A stretch of 64,000 nt of DNA from Chitinophaga rupis. Its GTDB lineage: Bacteria; Bacteroidota; Bacteroidia; Chitinophagales; Chitinophagaceae. The translations under genes and the position numbers were made by a program. The stretch spans positions 865,209-929,208 of the forward strand of contig NZ_FOBB01000003.1 in NCBI RefSeq assembly GCF_900109685.1, read 5' to 3'. The notes under the pieces are model-generated. The model was not told where the DNA came from. It ran no database searches and saw nothing but the letters and a program-made list of their open reading frames with translations. Below, piece by piece: positions 25,829 through 36,300 of the stretch. The first letter of the stretch is position 1; every line of letters begins with the position of its first letter.

Positions 25829-27110
25829 TTTTCAACACTATTTTAAGATCAGCAATAAATTGGTGCTCAGTTTCCGTAATGGTTACCTCGTGTTTGTTGA
25901 TATATAACAATTCCAGTCGTTTTAATACATTCTGCAGCCCAATGCCGCCCTGCTCCCCTACCCGCTGCGGGAATAAGCTGTTCTTTACCAGCATCCGCAC
26001 TACCTGCTGCTCTACCGTAACCACAATACTGATAAAAGAATGATCTGTATAGCTGATACCGTGTTTAAAAGCATTCTCCACAAAAGGTATCAGCAGCATA
26101 GGCTCTATCCACAACCCGTCCGGCGATCCGCATTCCTGGTAATCCACCTGTATACCGGAGGGCAATCTCAGCTTCTGTATGTCAATATAATCCTGCAAAT
26201 ACTGCAGCTCATGCTGCAGCTGCACCATATCTTCATTGGACTCATAGATCATATACCGCATAATGGTAGACAGCTTGATGATAGCGTTCTCCGTTTGTGC
26301 GGAATGTTTATGCGCCAGCGAATAGATAGTGTTTAGACAGTTAAAAAGGAAGTGAGGATTAATCTGCGACTTCAAAAATTTTAATTCCGCATGTAATTTC
26401 TCCACCTTCAGGGCTTCCCGCTGTTGCTCACTCTTAAACCATTCCTGCGCAATCTTGATAAAACCACTCATCAGCAGCATCAATAATGCCGCCAGCACTG
26501 ACTTTCGCAGCACTTCCGGGAAAAACATGTGCTGCCAGAAGGTAGGCGGTCCTACGGGCATCAGGGTCATAGTACCATTAGGGCCGGGAGCCATTACGGA
26601 ATCCCTTGCAAATTCCGACGGGCGCGATCCGGTTACAAACCGGCCGTTCCCAAAAAACCGTGCCCGGGGTGCGGCATATACCCCATTTTCCCCTGCTGCA
26701 AAAGCGCGATAACGCATAAACGCACGAGCCGGTACTAAAGTTACTTTCCCGGTGCTATCTATAGAGGCGCCCGGCAGACTCAGGTCTACCTTATGGGTGG
26801 CCAGGTAGCGCATGAAGTAATGATCCATCACTGCCTGCTGTAACGTAATGAAAACCAATACCAACAGTACGCAGCCAAAGTAATAAACAATCTTTTTAAG
26901 GGTAAAGAAGCGCGGTATGAGTACGTAAATATTCAGGTAAAATACACCTATGAGGAACAGGTTATCAATAATTTCCCTGGTAAAGAACCAGGGATGCAGG
27001 ATCCGCAGGCGATAAATAAAAAAGGGAAGTAACAGGAAACAGGTCCACGCAATAATGTGCAATCCAATAATGAAGAGCCGGTTCCTGTAAATATTTTTAA
27101 AATTGATCAT
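25821..27110 (-). CDS. LytS-type sensor histidine kinase
   Basis: A 429-residue inner-membrane kinase with about four transmembrane segments (residues 5-80 and about 190-230) around a periplasmic loop, then the His_kinase domain with FLKSQINPHFLFNCLNTIYSLA (phospho-acceptor His) and ATPase motifs PMLLIPFVENAFKHGI (N box) and GGIGLQNVLKRL (G box). ATG 27110 (MINFKNIYRN) is preferred; an ATG nine codons upstream is possible. It is paired with the overlapping LytTR regulator. Confidence 0.9.
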   Translation of the reverse strand: MINFKNIYRNRLFIIGLHIIAWTCFLLLPFFIYRLRILHPWFFTREIIDNLFLIGVFYLNIYVLIPRFFTLKKIVYYFGCVLLVLVFITLQQAVMDHYFMRYLATHKVDLSLPGASIDSTGKVTLVPARAFMRYRAFAAGENGVYAAPRARFFGNGRFVTGSRPSEFARDSVMAPGPNGTMTLMPVGPPTFWQHMFFPEVLRKSVLAALLMLLMSGFIKIAQEWFKSEQQREALKVEKLHAELKFLKSQINPHFLFNCLNTIYSLAHKHSAQTENAIIKLSTIMRYMIYESNEDMVQLQHELQYLQDYIDIQKLRLPSGIQVDYQECGSPDGLWIEPMLLIPFVENAFKHGISYTDHSFISIVVTVEQQVVRMLVKNSLFPQRVGEQGGIGLQNVLKRLELLYINKHEVTITETEHQFIADLKIVLKND

Positions 27111-27198
27111 ACACCGCCTGAAAAGCGGGGTAAACATACATCACTATCGGGTTAACCATCTGTTAAAATTTGTTAACCAATTATAAGCATATGTTAAA

Positions 27199-27329
27199 AT
27201 AGTCCACGGTCCATAGTCCATGGTCCATTGCCTACTTCATAAAATATTGCTTTTCAACAAAATGTATGTAACGGTATACTGAAGAATGTAGTATGTCATG
27301 GACCATCGACTATGGACCATGGACCACTT
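27199..27329. repeat. Intergenic palindromic repeat, family B
   Basis: The left arm has gtccacggtccatagtccat and ggtccattgcc. The right arm has catggaccatcgactatgga and ccatggaccac. The centre (about 27230-27295) includes cttcataaaatattgc. It fills the gap between the DUF4907 gene and the kinase. Confidence 0.75.
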
Positions 27330-27331
27330 AA

Positions 27332-27688
27332 CTACTTCACAATCCCCATCTCCACCAGCTCCTCTTTACTGATAGTAGGCAGCTGTTTATCGCGTAGTTT
27401 TTTGGCTACCAGGTTGCCTACGCGCAGGGCATCGGCCTTGGTCTTAAACACATTCCTGCCGGGCAGGGCTGGTATAATATCCTGGTAAATATAGGGGCGG
27501 GCGCCAATGTTCACGGAATAGCCCCAGCCACCACCGGTCTCAAAAGGTACAACCGCAATGCTATCCTGCATTGCGGTTGTATTAGTAGTTTCCTTTGGGG
27601 ATGGCTGACTGGTGCACCCAAATGCTATGATCACCAGCAACAGCCACCCTCCTGTAAGGAGGATGATATGTTGCCTGCCTTTAGTCAT
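27332..27688 (-). CDS. DUF4907-type lipoprotein
   Basis: A 118-residue protein with a lipoprotein signal (LLLVIIAFGCTSQ) and a small domain GGWGYSVNIGARPYIYQDIIPALPGRNVFKTKADALRVGNLVAKKL, which fits DUF4907 as recalled. It overlaps the kelch gene by 8 nt; DUF4907 proteins often pair with kelch lipoproteins in Bacteroidota. It is probably in the periplasm or outer membrane; the function is unknown. Confidence 0.78.
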   Translation of the reverse strand: MTKGRQHIILLTGGWLLLVIIAFGCTSQPSPKETTNTTAMQDSIAVVPFETGGGWGYSVNIGARPYIYQDIIPALPGRNVFKTKADALRVGNLVAKKLRDKQLPTISKEELVEMGIVK

Positions 27689-28691
27689 TTTTGTTATAAT
27701 CCTGTGTGGGATTAAATTCCCAGGTATCGCTCAGCTGTACGCTGCCACTGGAGCCGGTGGTTACAAAACCACGGTTCTTAATAGCAAAACCTACGGCGCC
27801 GGTACGCGCAGTACCTTCAAAAGGTTGTTTCAGGTCCCACAGATCTGTTACCGGGTCATATTCCCAAACTACATTGGAAATGCTGGGTTTAGCACCGGTA
27901 GCCAGGTATGCTTTGTTGTTCATTACAAAAACAGAGCAATTGCTGCCGGCTATGGAAGTATAGTCATTATCATAATCGTCGTCACTTACATTGGTGATAG
28001 CCCTTTTCAGGATCCAGGAATCGTGTTTGGGATCGTAGCGGCTCAGCTCATTAATGGTAGTAAGGTTAGAAGTACCGGTTACTATATAGGCAGAGTCACC
28101 GATCACGAAAGCGGAAGCATCCTGTCTTTTAGAGTTGGGTACATCTGCTTTTCCAGACCAGCTGTTGCTTGCCGGGTTATACTGATAATTGTCGTTTAAC
28201 CAGGTACCATCGTAGCCGGTGGCTATATAGCCATTGCCGTCAACGGCAAAACCTACGGCGCCATAACGGGGCGTACCAGGGAAAGGTGCTTTTGCGGTCC
28301 AGGCGTTTGAAGCCGGGTCATATTCGTAAAAGTCATTGAATTTGTTTACACCATCTGTACCGGTACCCATATAACCTTTACCGCCTACGGCAAAAGCTAC
28401 GGCGCTGTTACGGCCGGGGGCAGCATCCGGTAAGGAAGCTCTTTGCGTCCAGGTATTTCTTTCTGCATCATAGGAGTAAAAATCCTTCAGGCGGTTGGTT
28501 CCATCGTAACCCGTACCTACAAAAGCAGTATCATTAATGGTAAAGCTAACTGCTTCGCTGCGGGCAGCACCTTTAAAATCTACCTTATGAACCCAGTTCC
28601 CCACCGTTGTAGTACTATCACTACTTTTAGAGCAGGCCATCCACGTCAAGGACATCAGCAAACAAAAACCTGTTGAATAACGCATTAGCAT
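27681..28691 (-). CDS. Kelch-repeat lipoprotein
   Basis: A 336-residue protein when read from ATG 28691, or 334 from ATG 28685. The signal ends in SLTWMACSKSS (lipobox Cys). It has six kelch blades of about 47 residues; each contains a GYxxTGxDG-type turn and a YDPxxNxWT strand (for example DFYSYDAERNTWTQRASLP, NDFYEYDPASNAWTAKAPFP). A promoter at 28712 supports this start over the frame's first ATG at 28769. It probably forms a beta-propeller at the cell surface or in the periplasm and acts with the DUF4907 partner. Confidence 0.88.
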   Translation of the reverse strand: MLMRYSTGFCLLMSLTWMACSKSSDSTTTVGNWVHKVDFKGAARSEAVSFTINDTAFVGTGYDGTNRLKDFYSYDAERNTWTQRASLPDAAPGRNSAVAFAVGGKGYMGTGTDGVNKFNDFYEYDPASNAWTAKAPFPGTPRYGAVGFAVDGNGYIATGYDGTWLNDNYQYNPASNSWSGKADVPNSKRQDASAFVIGDSAYIVTGTSNLTTINELSRYDPKHDSWILKRAITNVSDDDYDNDYTSIAGSNCSVFVMNNKAYLATGAKPSISNVVWEYDPVTDLWDLKQPFEGTARTGAVGFAIKNRGFVTTGSSGSVQLSDTWEFNPTQDYNKND

Positions 28692-28711
28692 TTTATAATT
28701 TTTATAGCTGC

Positions 28712-28719
28712 CAAAATTA
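28712..28719 (-). promoter_or_regulatory. -7 promoter element of the kelch-DUF4907 operon
   Basis: The minus-strand TAATTTTG fits TAnnTTTG, 21 nt before ATG 28691, with TTTA (not TTTG) 18 nt further upstream. Confidence 0.5.
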
Positions 28720-28818
28720 TCCGCCGTTATATTAGCATAAATATAAAATAGATATACCACCCCTTTCACCGGACAAAAGGGTGTATTTCATCTGCCAATT
28801 GCTTGGTTTAACCTATTA

Positions 28819-28832
28819 CCCCCTTTTGGGGG
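28819..28832. other. Short hairpin in divergent intergenic region
   Basis: ccccc/ggggg with a tttt loop lies between the divergent kelch and DUF4270 genes. Its role is unclear. Confidence 0.35.
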
Positions 28833-28936
28833 GCAGGCGGCTATATAAAGAAGATTCCCGCGGATTCATCGATGAAAAACCGCTGTTGGCATATTAAATC
28901 AACGGAAAGTAGGCTTCCTGTCTAAAATTGCGCTCC

Positions 28937-30295
28937 ATGAACAATATTATTTGCCGTGTCAGGTGCGCCCATGCCTACTTAAAAATTGGGGTGGCCATGC
29001 TATTGCTGGCCACCAGCAGCGCTTGTGAAAAGAACGGATTTACCTATGACCTGACGGGCAGTAATCAGCCGTCCAGCTATATAGTTGCCGATACCTTAAC
29101 CATTGACATGAACACCGTGGCCCTGGATTCGGTTCCAACCAACGGCACCGGTGTTATGTTATGCGGCCGCCACCAGGATCCTTACTTTGGCAAAATAACC
29201 GCTTCTGCTTTCTTCCAGCTGCAGCTGCCTTCCTCTACCGTTACCAGCGCCATGCAGGCAGACCTTAGCTCGCGGTATGATTCTGTAGAGCTGATCCTGA
29301 AACCTAACCGGCAGATATACGGGGATACGCTGGCCATGCAGGAGATTGGCGTATACGAAGTATTACAGACCATTCAGAGAGCAGAGAACAGTGCCTATTT
29401 ATATAATAACAGCAATTTCCAGACAGCCGCGCAGCCTTTAGCCAGCGTACAGCAGGTAGTAAGGCCCAGCAGCGATAGCAGCATTCACATTAAGCTGCCT
29501 AACAGCTACGGGAATACGTTATTTAACCTGTTCAAGAATAAGAATAACGAGGTATCCACCCAGGATATCTTTCTGCAATATTACCGGGGCCTGGCCATTA
29601 AGCCCGGCGCCAGCAGCGCCAATATTATGGGCTTCCTGACCAGCGATACCTCTGTGATCCTGCGCATGCACTACCATGTAAATGAAGTGATCATAACAGA
29701 CCGTCACCTGGACCTGAACCTGTACAACCCGGATGTACAGTTTAACCAGATCTCCGCCGACCGTACCGGCACCCTGCTGGCCGGCCTTACCGGCACTACC
29801 AAAAGACTGCCCAGCACCGCTACCAATAATATGAGCTTTGTACAACCGCTCAGCGGCATCCTTACCCGTATAGACCTGCCTTCGCTGAAAACCCTGGCCT
29901 CTGTGGGTAAGTTCTTTAAGGTTATGCGGGCTACGCTCACCTTATTACCGGTTGCAGGCACCTACCAGAACTATTACACCCTGCCTCCGGCTGTAACCCT
30001 GTGCGAGACGGATGATAAAAATAATGTGATAGATACCCTTGTCGCCAGCACCGGTGGTGTACAGCATGGTAACCTGGTAATTGATAACCTGTATCAGTTA
30101 AATACCACCTACACCTACGATATTACGCACTACGCCATTAATAATATTAACAGCAACGGCTATAACAACTACGGGTTGCTGGTAATGCCGTCCAGGGGGG
30201 CTGCTACCACCAACTTTAACCGGCTGGTACTGGGAGATAGTAAGAATAAACAGAACAAGATCCGTATCCAGGTGTATTACCTGCTGTACAATTAA
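28937..30295 (+). CDS. DUF4270 lipoprotein
   Basis: A 452-residue protein from ATG 28937. The signal peptide ends in the lipobox LLLATSSACEKNG. The body matches DUF4270 as recalled: TDRTGTLLAGLTGTTKR-like, RIDLPSLKTL and LTLLPVAGTYQNYYTLPPAVTLCETD, ending in a beta-strand-rich NRLVLGDSKNKQNKIRIQVYYLLYN. DUF4270 proteins are surface or periplasmic lipoproteins of Bacteroidota with no proven function. The gene is followed 42 nt later by an outer-membrane barrel gene. Confidence 0.85.
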   Translation: MNNIICRVRCAHAYLKIGVAMLLLATSSACEKNGFTYDLTGSNQPSSYIVADTLTIDMNTVALDSVPTNGTGVMLCGRHQDPYFGKITASAFFQLQLPSSTVTSAMQADLSSRYDSVELILKPNRQIYGDTLAMQEIGVYEVLQTIQRAENSAYLYNNSNFQTAAQPLASVQQVVRPSSDSSIHIKLPNSYGNTLFNLFKNKNNEVSTQDIFLQYYRGLAIKPGASSANIMGFLTSDTSVILRMHYHVNEVIITDRHLDLNLYNPDVQFNQISADRTGTLLAGLTGTTKRLPSTATNNMSFVQPLSGILTRIDLPSLKTLASVGKFFKVMRATLTLLPVAGTYQNYYTLPPAVTLCETDDKNNVIDTLVASTGGVQHGNLVIDNLYQLNTTYTYDITHYAINNINSNGYNNYGLLVMPSRGAATTNFNRLVLGDSKNKQNKIRIQVYYLLYN

Positions 30296-30337
30296 TGCGC
30301 CGCTAAAAACGTGAAGGCAAATTTTAAATAAGTGTAA

Positions 30338-31576
30338 ATGTTCAATATAAAAAAATATACCGGTATCTGTGGTTTGTTGTTGTTAGGCTGTGTACAGGCA
30401 AATGCGCAAACCGGCAAAGGCATTAACTCCCTGTACTCTGCTTTTGGTGTAGGCGATCTTGAAGACCGTGATTACAGCCGTAACTTCGGCCTGGGCAGCG
30501 CCGGTATGGCACGCCCTTCCCTTTATTATCTGAATGAGCTTAATCCTGCTTCCTATACCGCCATTCCGGCGCAAAACTTTATGTTTGATGTAGCCCTGCG
30601 CGGCACCAGTGTAAGCTATAAAGGCGAAAGCCTGAGCCAAAGCGCCGGTGATGTGAACATCAAACGGCTGGCCATTGGTTTTAAAGCCAATAAACGCTGG
30701 GGCATCAGCGCCGGCCTTACCCCTTACAGCACCGTCGATTATAAGCTGCTGAACCAGCGCTTTATTGAAGGTACCGGCCAGTCGGTAGATGCGGTTACAG
30801 AAGGCACCGGCGGTATTAACCGGGTATATATATCCAATGCTGTAAAACTTACCAAGAACTTTTCCGTAGGGGTTTCCTCTGCGTTCCTGTTCGGCCCTAT
30901 TAATACTACTGAAACACTGGGTAACGATACGGTATCTACCATAGATAAACGCTATGCCTATAATGTGAACTTCAATACCGGCATACAATATGCCGGTAAG
31001 ATAAAAGACTGGGAAATAGGCCTGGGCGCCACTTACCGCTTTAAAACCAATATGCGTTTCCAGCATACGGTGAATGTGGTGAACTCTAATGAAACCGTGC
31101 TGTATAAAGACGACCAGGGGACACAGAAATTTGCGCTGCCGGAACAATACGGCGCAGGCCTGTCTTTAGGTAAAGGCAATGTTACCATAGTAGCGGATTA
31201 CCGCAAACAGCTGTGGAGCGGTATTAACCCCAGCCAAACCAATTACAGGCTCACGGATGCAGAGCGGTATGCCGGCGGTATAGAATACGCTTTTAAAAGA
31301 CATTACTTTAATGGCATAGTTGAAGGCATGGTACTGCAAGCGGGCTTTTCCCATAATAAATCCTACCTGGTGATAGGTGGCCAGCAGATCAAGGATGTTG
31401 CCGGTTCAGTAGGCGTATCACTGCCCAGCCGCAACGGCGCTTTACGGTACTACCTGGGTATAGAGGTAGGGCAGCGCGGTGTTACCACTAATAACCTGAT
31501 CAAGGAGAATTATGTGAATGCAGTGTTACATTTCTCTTTACGCGACATCTGGTTTATCCGCAGAATATACGAATAG
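30338..31576 (+). CDS. Outer-membrane beta-barrel protein
   Basis: A 412-residue protein with a signal peptide (MFNIKKYTGICGLLLLGCVQANAQ), an N-terminal PorV/FadL-like start (NSLYSAFGVGDLEDRDYSRNFGLGSAGMA), and alternating amphipathic strands through the body, ending in an aromatic residue segment (HFSLRDIWFIRRIYE). It is predicted to be an outer-membrane channel. It follows the DUF4270 gene on the same strand; the two may act together. The substrate is unknown. Confidence 0.8.
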   Translation: MFNIKKYTGICGLLLLGCVQANAQTGKGINSLYSAFGVGDLEDRDYSRNFGLGSAGMARPSLYYLNELNPASYTAIPAQNFMFDVALRGTSVSYKGESLSQSAGDVNIKRLAIGFKANKRWGISAGLTPYSTVDYKLLNQRFIEGTGQSVDAVTEGTGGINRVYISNAVKLTKNFSVGVSSAFLFGPINTTETLGNDTVSTIDKRYAYNVNFNTGIQYAGKIKDWEIGLGATYRFKTNMRFQHTVNVVNSNETVLYKDDQGTQKFALPEQYGAGLSLGKGNVTIVADYRKQLWSGINPSQTNYRLTDAERYAGGIEYAFKRHYFNGIVEGMVLQAGFSHNKSYLVIGGQQIKDVAGSVGVSLPSRNGALRYYLGIEVGQRGVTTNNLIKENYVNAVLHFSLRDIWFIRRIYE

Positions 31577-31662
31577 TCCCCTTCTTTTGGGTAAAAAAGC
31601 AATAGGAATTGTTAAGTTTTCATTAACACAGTATTTCCCCGTTTCCTAATTTTAGTAACTGT

Positions 31663-31674
31663 GCCAACGTTGGC
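31663..31674. promoter_or_regulatory. 12-bp perfect palindrome upstream of the ECF sigma gene
   Basis: GCCAACGTTGGC lies 37 nt before the sigma factor start. It is a candidate operator or activator site; no more can be said. Confidence 0.35.
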
Positions 31675-31710
31675 CCAGCATCGCTAACTCGTAAACAGAA
31701 GGGGGAAATA

Positions 31711-32301
31711 GTGCCTGTACACTATGCAGATAGAGAATTGCTATTGACAATGCGTTTGCAATCCGGCGACCACGTTGCTTTCAAGGAATTATACAGCTTA
31801 TACCACCAGTTATTATATGGAGTAGCCTGTAAATACTTGAAGAACGCGGTAATGGCGGAGGATGCAGTGCATGAGGTATTTGTAAAGCTCTGGGTTAACC
31901 GCCAGCAGCTGGACCCTGCGCAGGGTGTGCGCAACTTCTTGTTCAAATGTTTAAAGTTCCATGTGCTGAATGTGATCCGCGATCATAAACGTGCCCTCAT
32001 CAAACAATACAATCTTTCTTACCAGGCCCCTGCCTCCCATGAGGAGCCGGAAGCCGTGGTACTGTTCAATGATTATAAAAAGGTCATGGACCAGGCCATA
32101 GAACAGCTCTCCCCCCGCAAAAAACACATCTTTAAATTAAGAACAGTAGAAGGGCTTACCAACGAAGAAGTAGCCCGGAAGCTTGGCATCTCCATCAACA
32201 CCGTTAAGCTCCAGTTCTCCCAGGCTAGCCAGCTGTTAAGGCATTACCTCAAATTATTCAGCAGCACGCTCCTCATTTTGCTCGTTCGTCTTTTTCTCTG
32301 A
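31711..32301 (+). CDS. ECF RNA polymerase sigma factor (FecI-like)
   Basis: A 196-residue sigma-70 family protein. Region 2 has ELLLTMRLQSGDHVAFKELYSLYHQLLYGVACKYL and EDAVHEVFVKLWVNRQQL; region 4 has LSPRKKHIFKLRTVEGLTNEEVARKLGISINTVKLQ. The frame begins with GTG 31711; the first ATG, 13 codons later, would cut into region 2. With the following FecR and SusC/SusD genes it forms a surface-signalled sigma/anti-sigma module. A hydrophobic C-terminal tail (STLLILLVRLFL) is typical of this Bacteroidota subfamily. Confidence 0.92.
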   Translation: MPVHYADRELLLTMRLQSGDHVAFKELYSLYHQLLYGVACKYLKNAVMAEDAVHEVFVKLWVNRQQLDPAQGVRNFLFKCLKFHVLNVIRDHKRALIKQYNLSYQAPASHEEPEAVVLFNDYKKVMDQAIEQLSPRKKHIFKLRTVEGLTNEEVARKLGISINTVKLQFSQASQLLRHYLKLFSSTLLILLVRLFL

Positions 32302-32372
32302 AATTTTTTTTCTGCGCGTATAATACTTTGCCTTGTGCTAGGTGTAGTACTTAATAAGGAGGCAATTTATAC

Positions 32373-33368
32373 ATGCACGAAATGGACCCTGCACTATTAG
32401 CAAAATTCTTTAACAACCAATGCACCCCGGAAGAATATCAGCAAGTACTGGAATGGCTGGATACAGATGAAGGCCGCCAATACCTGTCTGCTGCCATCCA
32501 GGAGGATCTTGAAAACGGCTCCCTGCAGCCGGAGCTGGCACGCACCCACCGGTCGGAGGAGCTGTTCCAGCGCATACAGCACACCACACAGCAATTGGAT
32601 GCAATCCCACCCCGGCAAAGGTGGCGGGGCTGGGCGTCCTTAAAAGCCGCCGCTGTTATTACCGGCGTGGCAGTGCTTTCTTTTGCCGCGTGGAAAATGT
32701 ACCTGCAAAACAGCCTGATAAAATACCAAACCGCTTATGGCGAAGTGCGCACCTTTACCCTGCCCGATCAATCTGTAGTTACGCTGAATGGCAATAGCAG
32801 CTTACAATACCGCCGGCACTGGAACAGGGCAAAAGCCCGTGAAATATGGATAAAGGGTGAAGCATTTTTTGATGTAAAGCCGGCTGCACAAAAACGTTTC
32901 CTGGTGCATACCGCACACCAGATCAATGTAGAGGTATTAGGCACCACCTTTAATGTGCTGGACCGTGAAGGCCGCACACAGGTAGTGCTGAATACGGGTA
33001 AGGTACGTTTAAGCGGCAGCAGCAAGGCCCTGCCGGCACCTATAGAAATGCAGCCCGGTGAGCTGGTAGAGGTAAATACCAATGCCCGCTCCCTGGTAAA
33101 AAAGCATATTAATGCCGCAGCTTATGCTTCCTGGAAAAACCATAAGCTGCAGTTCAGCAACGCAGACCTGGCGCAGGTAGCGCAGGTATTGCAGGAAACA
33201 TACGGCATCACCGTGATCATTAAAGATTCCACACTGCTGCACCAGCAGTTTTCAGGTACGGTCCCCAGCCAGAATGCCAACATGCTGCTGGAAGGCCTTT
33301 CACAGCTGTTTGACCTGAAAATTACCCGGCAAAACGCTACAGTGAACATTGAAAAGAACCGTCAATAA
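32373..33368 (+). CDS. FecR-like anti-sigma factor
   Basis: A 331-residue inner-membrane protein: a cytoplasmic N-terminal region (1-85, with FFNNQCTPEEYQQVLEWL), one transmembrane helix (about 93-109, AAAVITGVAVLSFAAW), a periplasmic FecR domain (about 115-215, with RTFTLPDQSVVTLNGNSSLQY and VEVLGTTFNVL) and a C-terminal DUF4974/STN-like domain (about 255-329, NADLAQVAQVLQETYGI). It would hold the ECF sigma factor until the SusC N-terminal domain reports ligand. Confidence 0.92.
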   Translation: MHEMDPALLAKFFNNQCTPEEYQQVLEWLDTDEGRQYLSAAIQEDLENGSLQPELARTHRSEELFQRIQHTTQQLDAIPPRQRWRGWASLKAAAVITGVAVLSFAAWKMYLQNSLIKYQTAYGEVRTFTLPDQSVVTLNGNSSLQYRRHWNRAKAREIWIKGEAFFDVKPAAQKRFLVHTAHQINVEVLGTTFNVLDREGRTQVVLNTGKVRLSGSSKALPAPIEMQPGELVEVNTNARSLVKKHINAAAYASWKNHKLQFSNADLAQVAQVLQETYGITVIIKDSTLLHQQFSGTVPSQNANMLLEGLSQLFDLKITRQNATVNIEKNRQ

Positions 33369-33397
33369 CCAATTAGATAACACTCAACCAAAGTATT

Positions 33398-36300
33398 ATG
33401 AACAGATACTTTATATCCTTTATAACAGCCATTAGCGTGAGCTGTTACTGTGGGCTCGCTGCTCACGCCCAGGATATGGCCGCCATTCCACGCCAGTCCC
33501 AACCCGCATCCAATACAAAAAAGAAGCTCCTCAAAAATGTATTAAGCCAGCTGGAATTAAAGTACGGCGTATCGTTCCTGTACAAAAGCCAGCTTGAAAA
33601 AAAGCCGCTCAGCACTTCCACGCTGGATAATCAACCTTCCCTGGAAGCAGCCCTGGAAGCGCTCACCAATACGAATGACCTGAAGTATAAAAAAGTAAGG
33701 GATAACTTTTATATTATTTACAGCAAAGATGAAACGCCCCCGGAGCAGCCCGCACCGGCAAACGATAATGCTACCAGCCAGGCGCTGAACCCGGGCAGCA
33801 GCATTTATAGCCCCGGTGCAGTTCAGCAGATCATAGTAAAAGGCCAGGTAACAGATGAAAAGGGGCAGCCGGTACCCGGCGTTACGGTGCTGCTGAAAGG
33901 CACTACCACCGGCACTACTACAGATGCTACCGGCACTTATACCTTGCCGGTACCGGATGGTAACGGCACACTGGAATTTTCTTACATGGGTTACCTGAAA
34001 CAGGAAATAGCCATTGCTAACCGCAGCAGCATTAATGTGCAGCTGGCGCAGGATATTAAAGCCATGTCTGAAGTAGTGGTGGTAGGTTATGGCACGCAAA
34101 AGAAGGTGAATGTTACCGGTGCAGTATCTGCCCTTTCCGGTGCAGATGTGAACTGGAAACCGGTAGGCCAGGTATCTGCAGCCCTGCAGGGCGTGGCCCC
34201 CGGTGTAACGGTTACGCAAAACAACGGGCAGCCCGGCAGCGACCAGGGTACTATCCGCATCCGCGGTATGGGTACGCTGAACAATAATGATCCGCTGGTA
34301 TTGGTAGATGGGGTGCAGTACAATATGAATGATGTAGATGCAAACGATATTGCCTCTATGTCTATCCTGAAAGATGCGGCAGCCGCCTCTATTTACGGTG
34401 TTCGTGCAGCCAATGGCGTTATACTCATCACCACTAAAAGAGGTAGCACCGGCAAAGCAAAGGTTACTTACTCCAACTACTTTGGCTGGCAAAACCCGGC
34501 CCGCCTGGCTAAATTCGTAGGTGCGCAACAGTTCATGAAGCTGGTGAACCAGCTGCGCATCAACTCCGGTTCCAGCGCACAGTATACGGATACGCAGATC
34601 GCTGCCTATGATGATCCCAACCGTAATAAAGACCTGTACCCGGATAACTATTGGTTAAAGGATATCCTTACCGGCAGCGGCTTTCAGCAATCACATAGCC
34701 TGAACGTAGGCGGTGGTACAGAAAATATCAAGTACCAGTTCTCCACCAACTATTTTGATCAGAAAGGTTTGATAAAGAACATGGATTACAACCGCATTAC
34801 CGTTCGTTTAAATACAGATATACAGGTCACTAAAAAACTAAGCTTCAGCGCAGACATCTCTACCCGCCTGGGCGATCAGCAGGAGCCACAGGGCCAGGAA
34901 GGCTCTGCATGGTACCAGTTTGGCCAGGCATTTATTACCAACCCGCTGAACGTAAATAAATATTCTGATGGTACCTGGGGTTTGGTAAGAGGCGGTCAAA
35001 ATCCCATCCGCCTGCAGGATGAAGGCGGTTTGTATGTGTACAAGAACAACCTGTTCACCGGCAACTTCAAAGGCAGCTACCAGCTGATCGACGGGTTAAA
35101 GGTAACCGGCCTGGCAGCAGTGAACTACCGCTCCGTTTACAACAGCTTACACAACCGCTCACTGGACTACTTTACCAATTTCCCGGAAAACACCAACACT
35201 TTAACCGTTGGCCAGAACAACATTACCAAGGAATACCAGGGTTACTGGTTCCGGAACTTCCAGGGTTTAATAGAGTATGAGAAGAACCTGGGCAGCCATT
35301 ATTTTAAGCTGATGGGCGGCGCATCGCGCTTAACAGAAACCAATGATGACCTGAGCGGTTACCGTACCAACCTGCCGAACGGCGAGATTGAACAGATCAA
35401 TGCCGGCGCTGCCGATGGGCAGCAGGCAAAAGGTACTGCCAATGCTTACAGCCTGCTCTCTTTCTTTGGCCGGTTGAATTATGCTTATAAAGACAAATAC
35501 CTTTTTGAAGCCAATATCAGAAGAGATGGTTCCTCCCGTTTTGCGGACAATCAGAAATGGGGCTGGTTCCCCTCCTTCTCCGCAGGCTGGCGTGTTTCCG
35601 GCGAAGAGTTTATGCAGGATATTACCTTCATCAACAACCTGAAGCTGCGCGGCAGCTGGGGTAAGCTGGGGAACGATGTTTTTGTGAACAACACAGATCC
35701 TGCCAGGCTCAATTATCCTTATCAAACCACTTACCAGTACAACAGCTATCCCTTTGGCGGCTCCCTGAACCCCACTGCAGGCATTACGGTATATCCCAAC
35801 TCCGGCCTTACCTGGGAAACCACGCAGATGACGGATGTAGGACTGGACCTGACCGTGCTGAAGAACCTGGATGTTACATTTGACTACTACCAGAAAAATA
35901 CGTCCGACATTCTGATGGACCTGCGCCTGCCCATGTATGTAGGGCTGAATGCAGCCGTGCAAAACGCCGGTAAAGTGCGTAATACCGGCTGGGAAGTAGC
36001 AGTGAGCTATCATAATAAACTAGGCGATTTCAGCTACAACGTAGGCGCTAACCTGTCTGATGTGCGTAATAAGATCGTTGACCTGAAAGGGGCCGATGTA
36101 GTAAGCAAAGACAATAACAACATTTACACCGGCAGAATAAAAGGCATACCCATTGATGGTTTTTACGGGTACCAGGTAGAAGGTATTTTCCAGACACAGG
36201 ACCAGGTGAACAGCCACGCACCGCAGCCCGGTGCTAACATTGCCCCCGGTGACCTGATGTATAAAGATCAGAATAATGATAAGGTAGTGAAAGAAGGCGA

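Noticed and set aside
28692..28769. Longer start for the kelch protein (MKGVVYLFYIYANI)
   Set aside because: The promoter element at 28712 would lie inside it, and the lipoprotein signal fits ATG 28691 or 28685.
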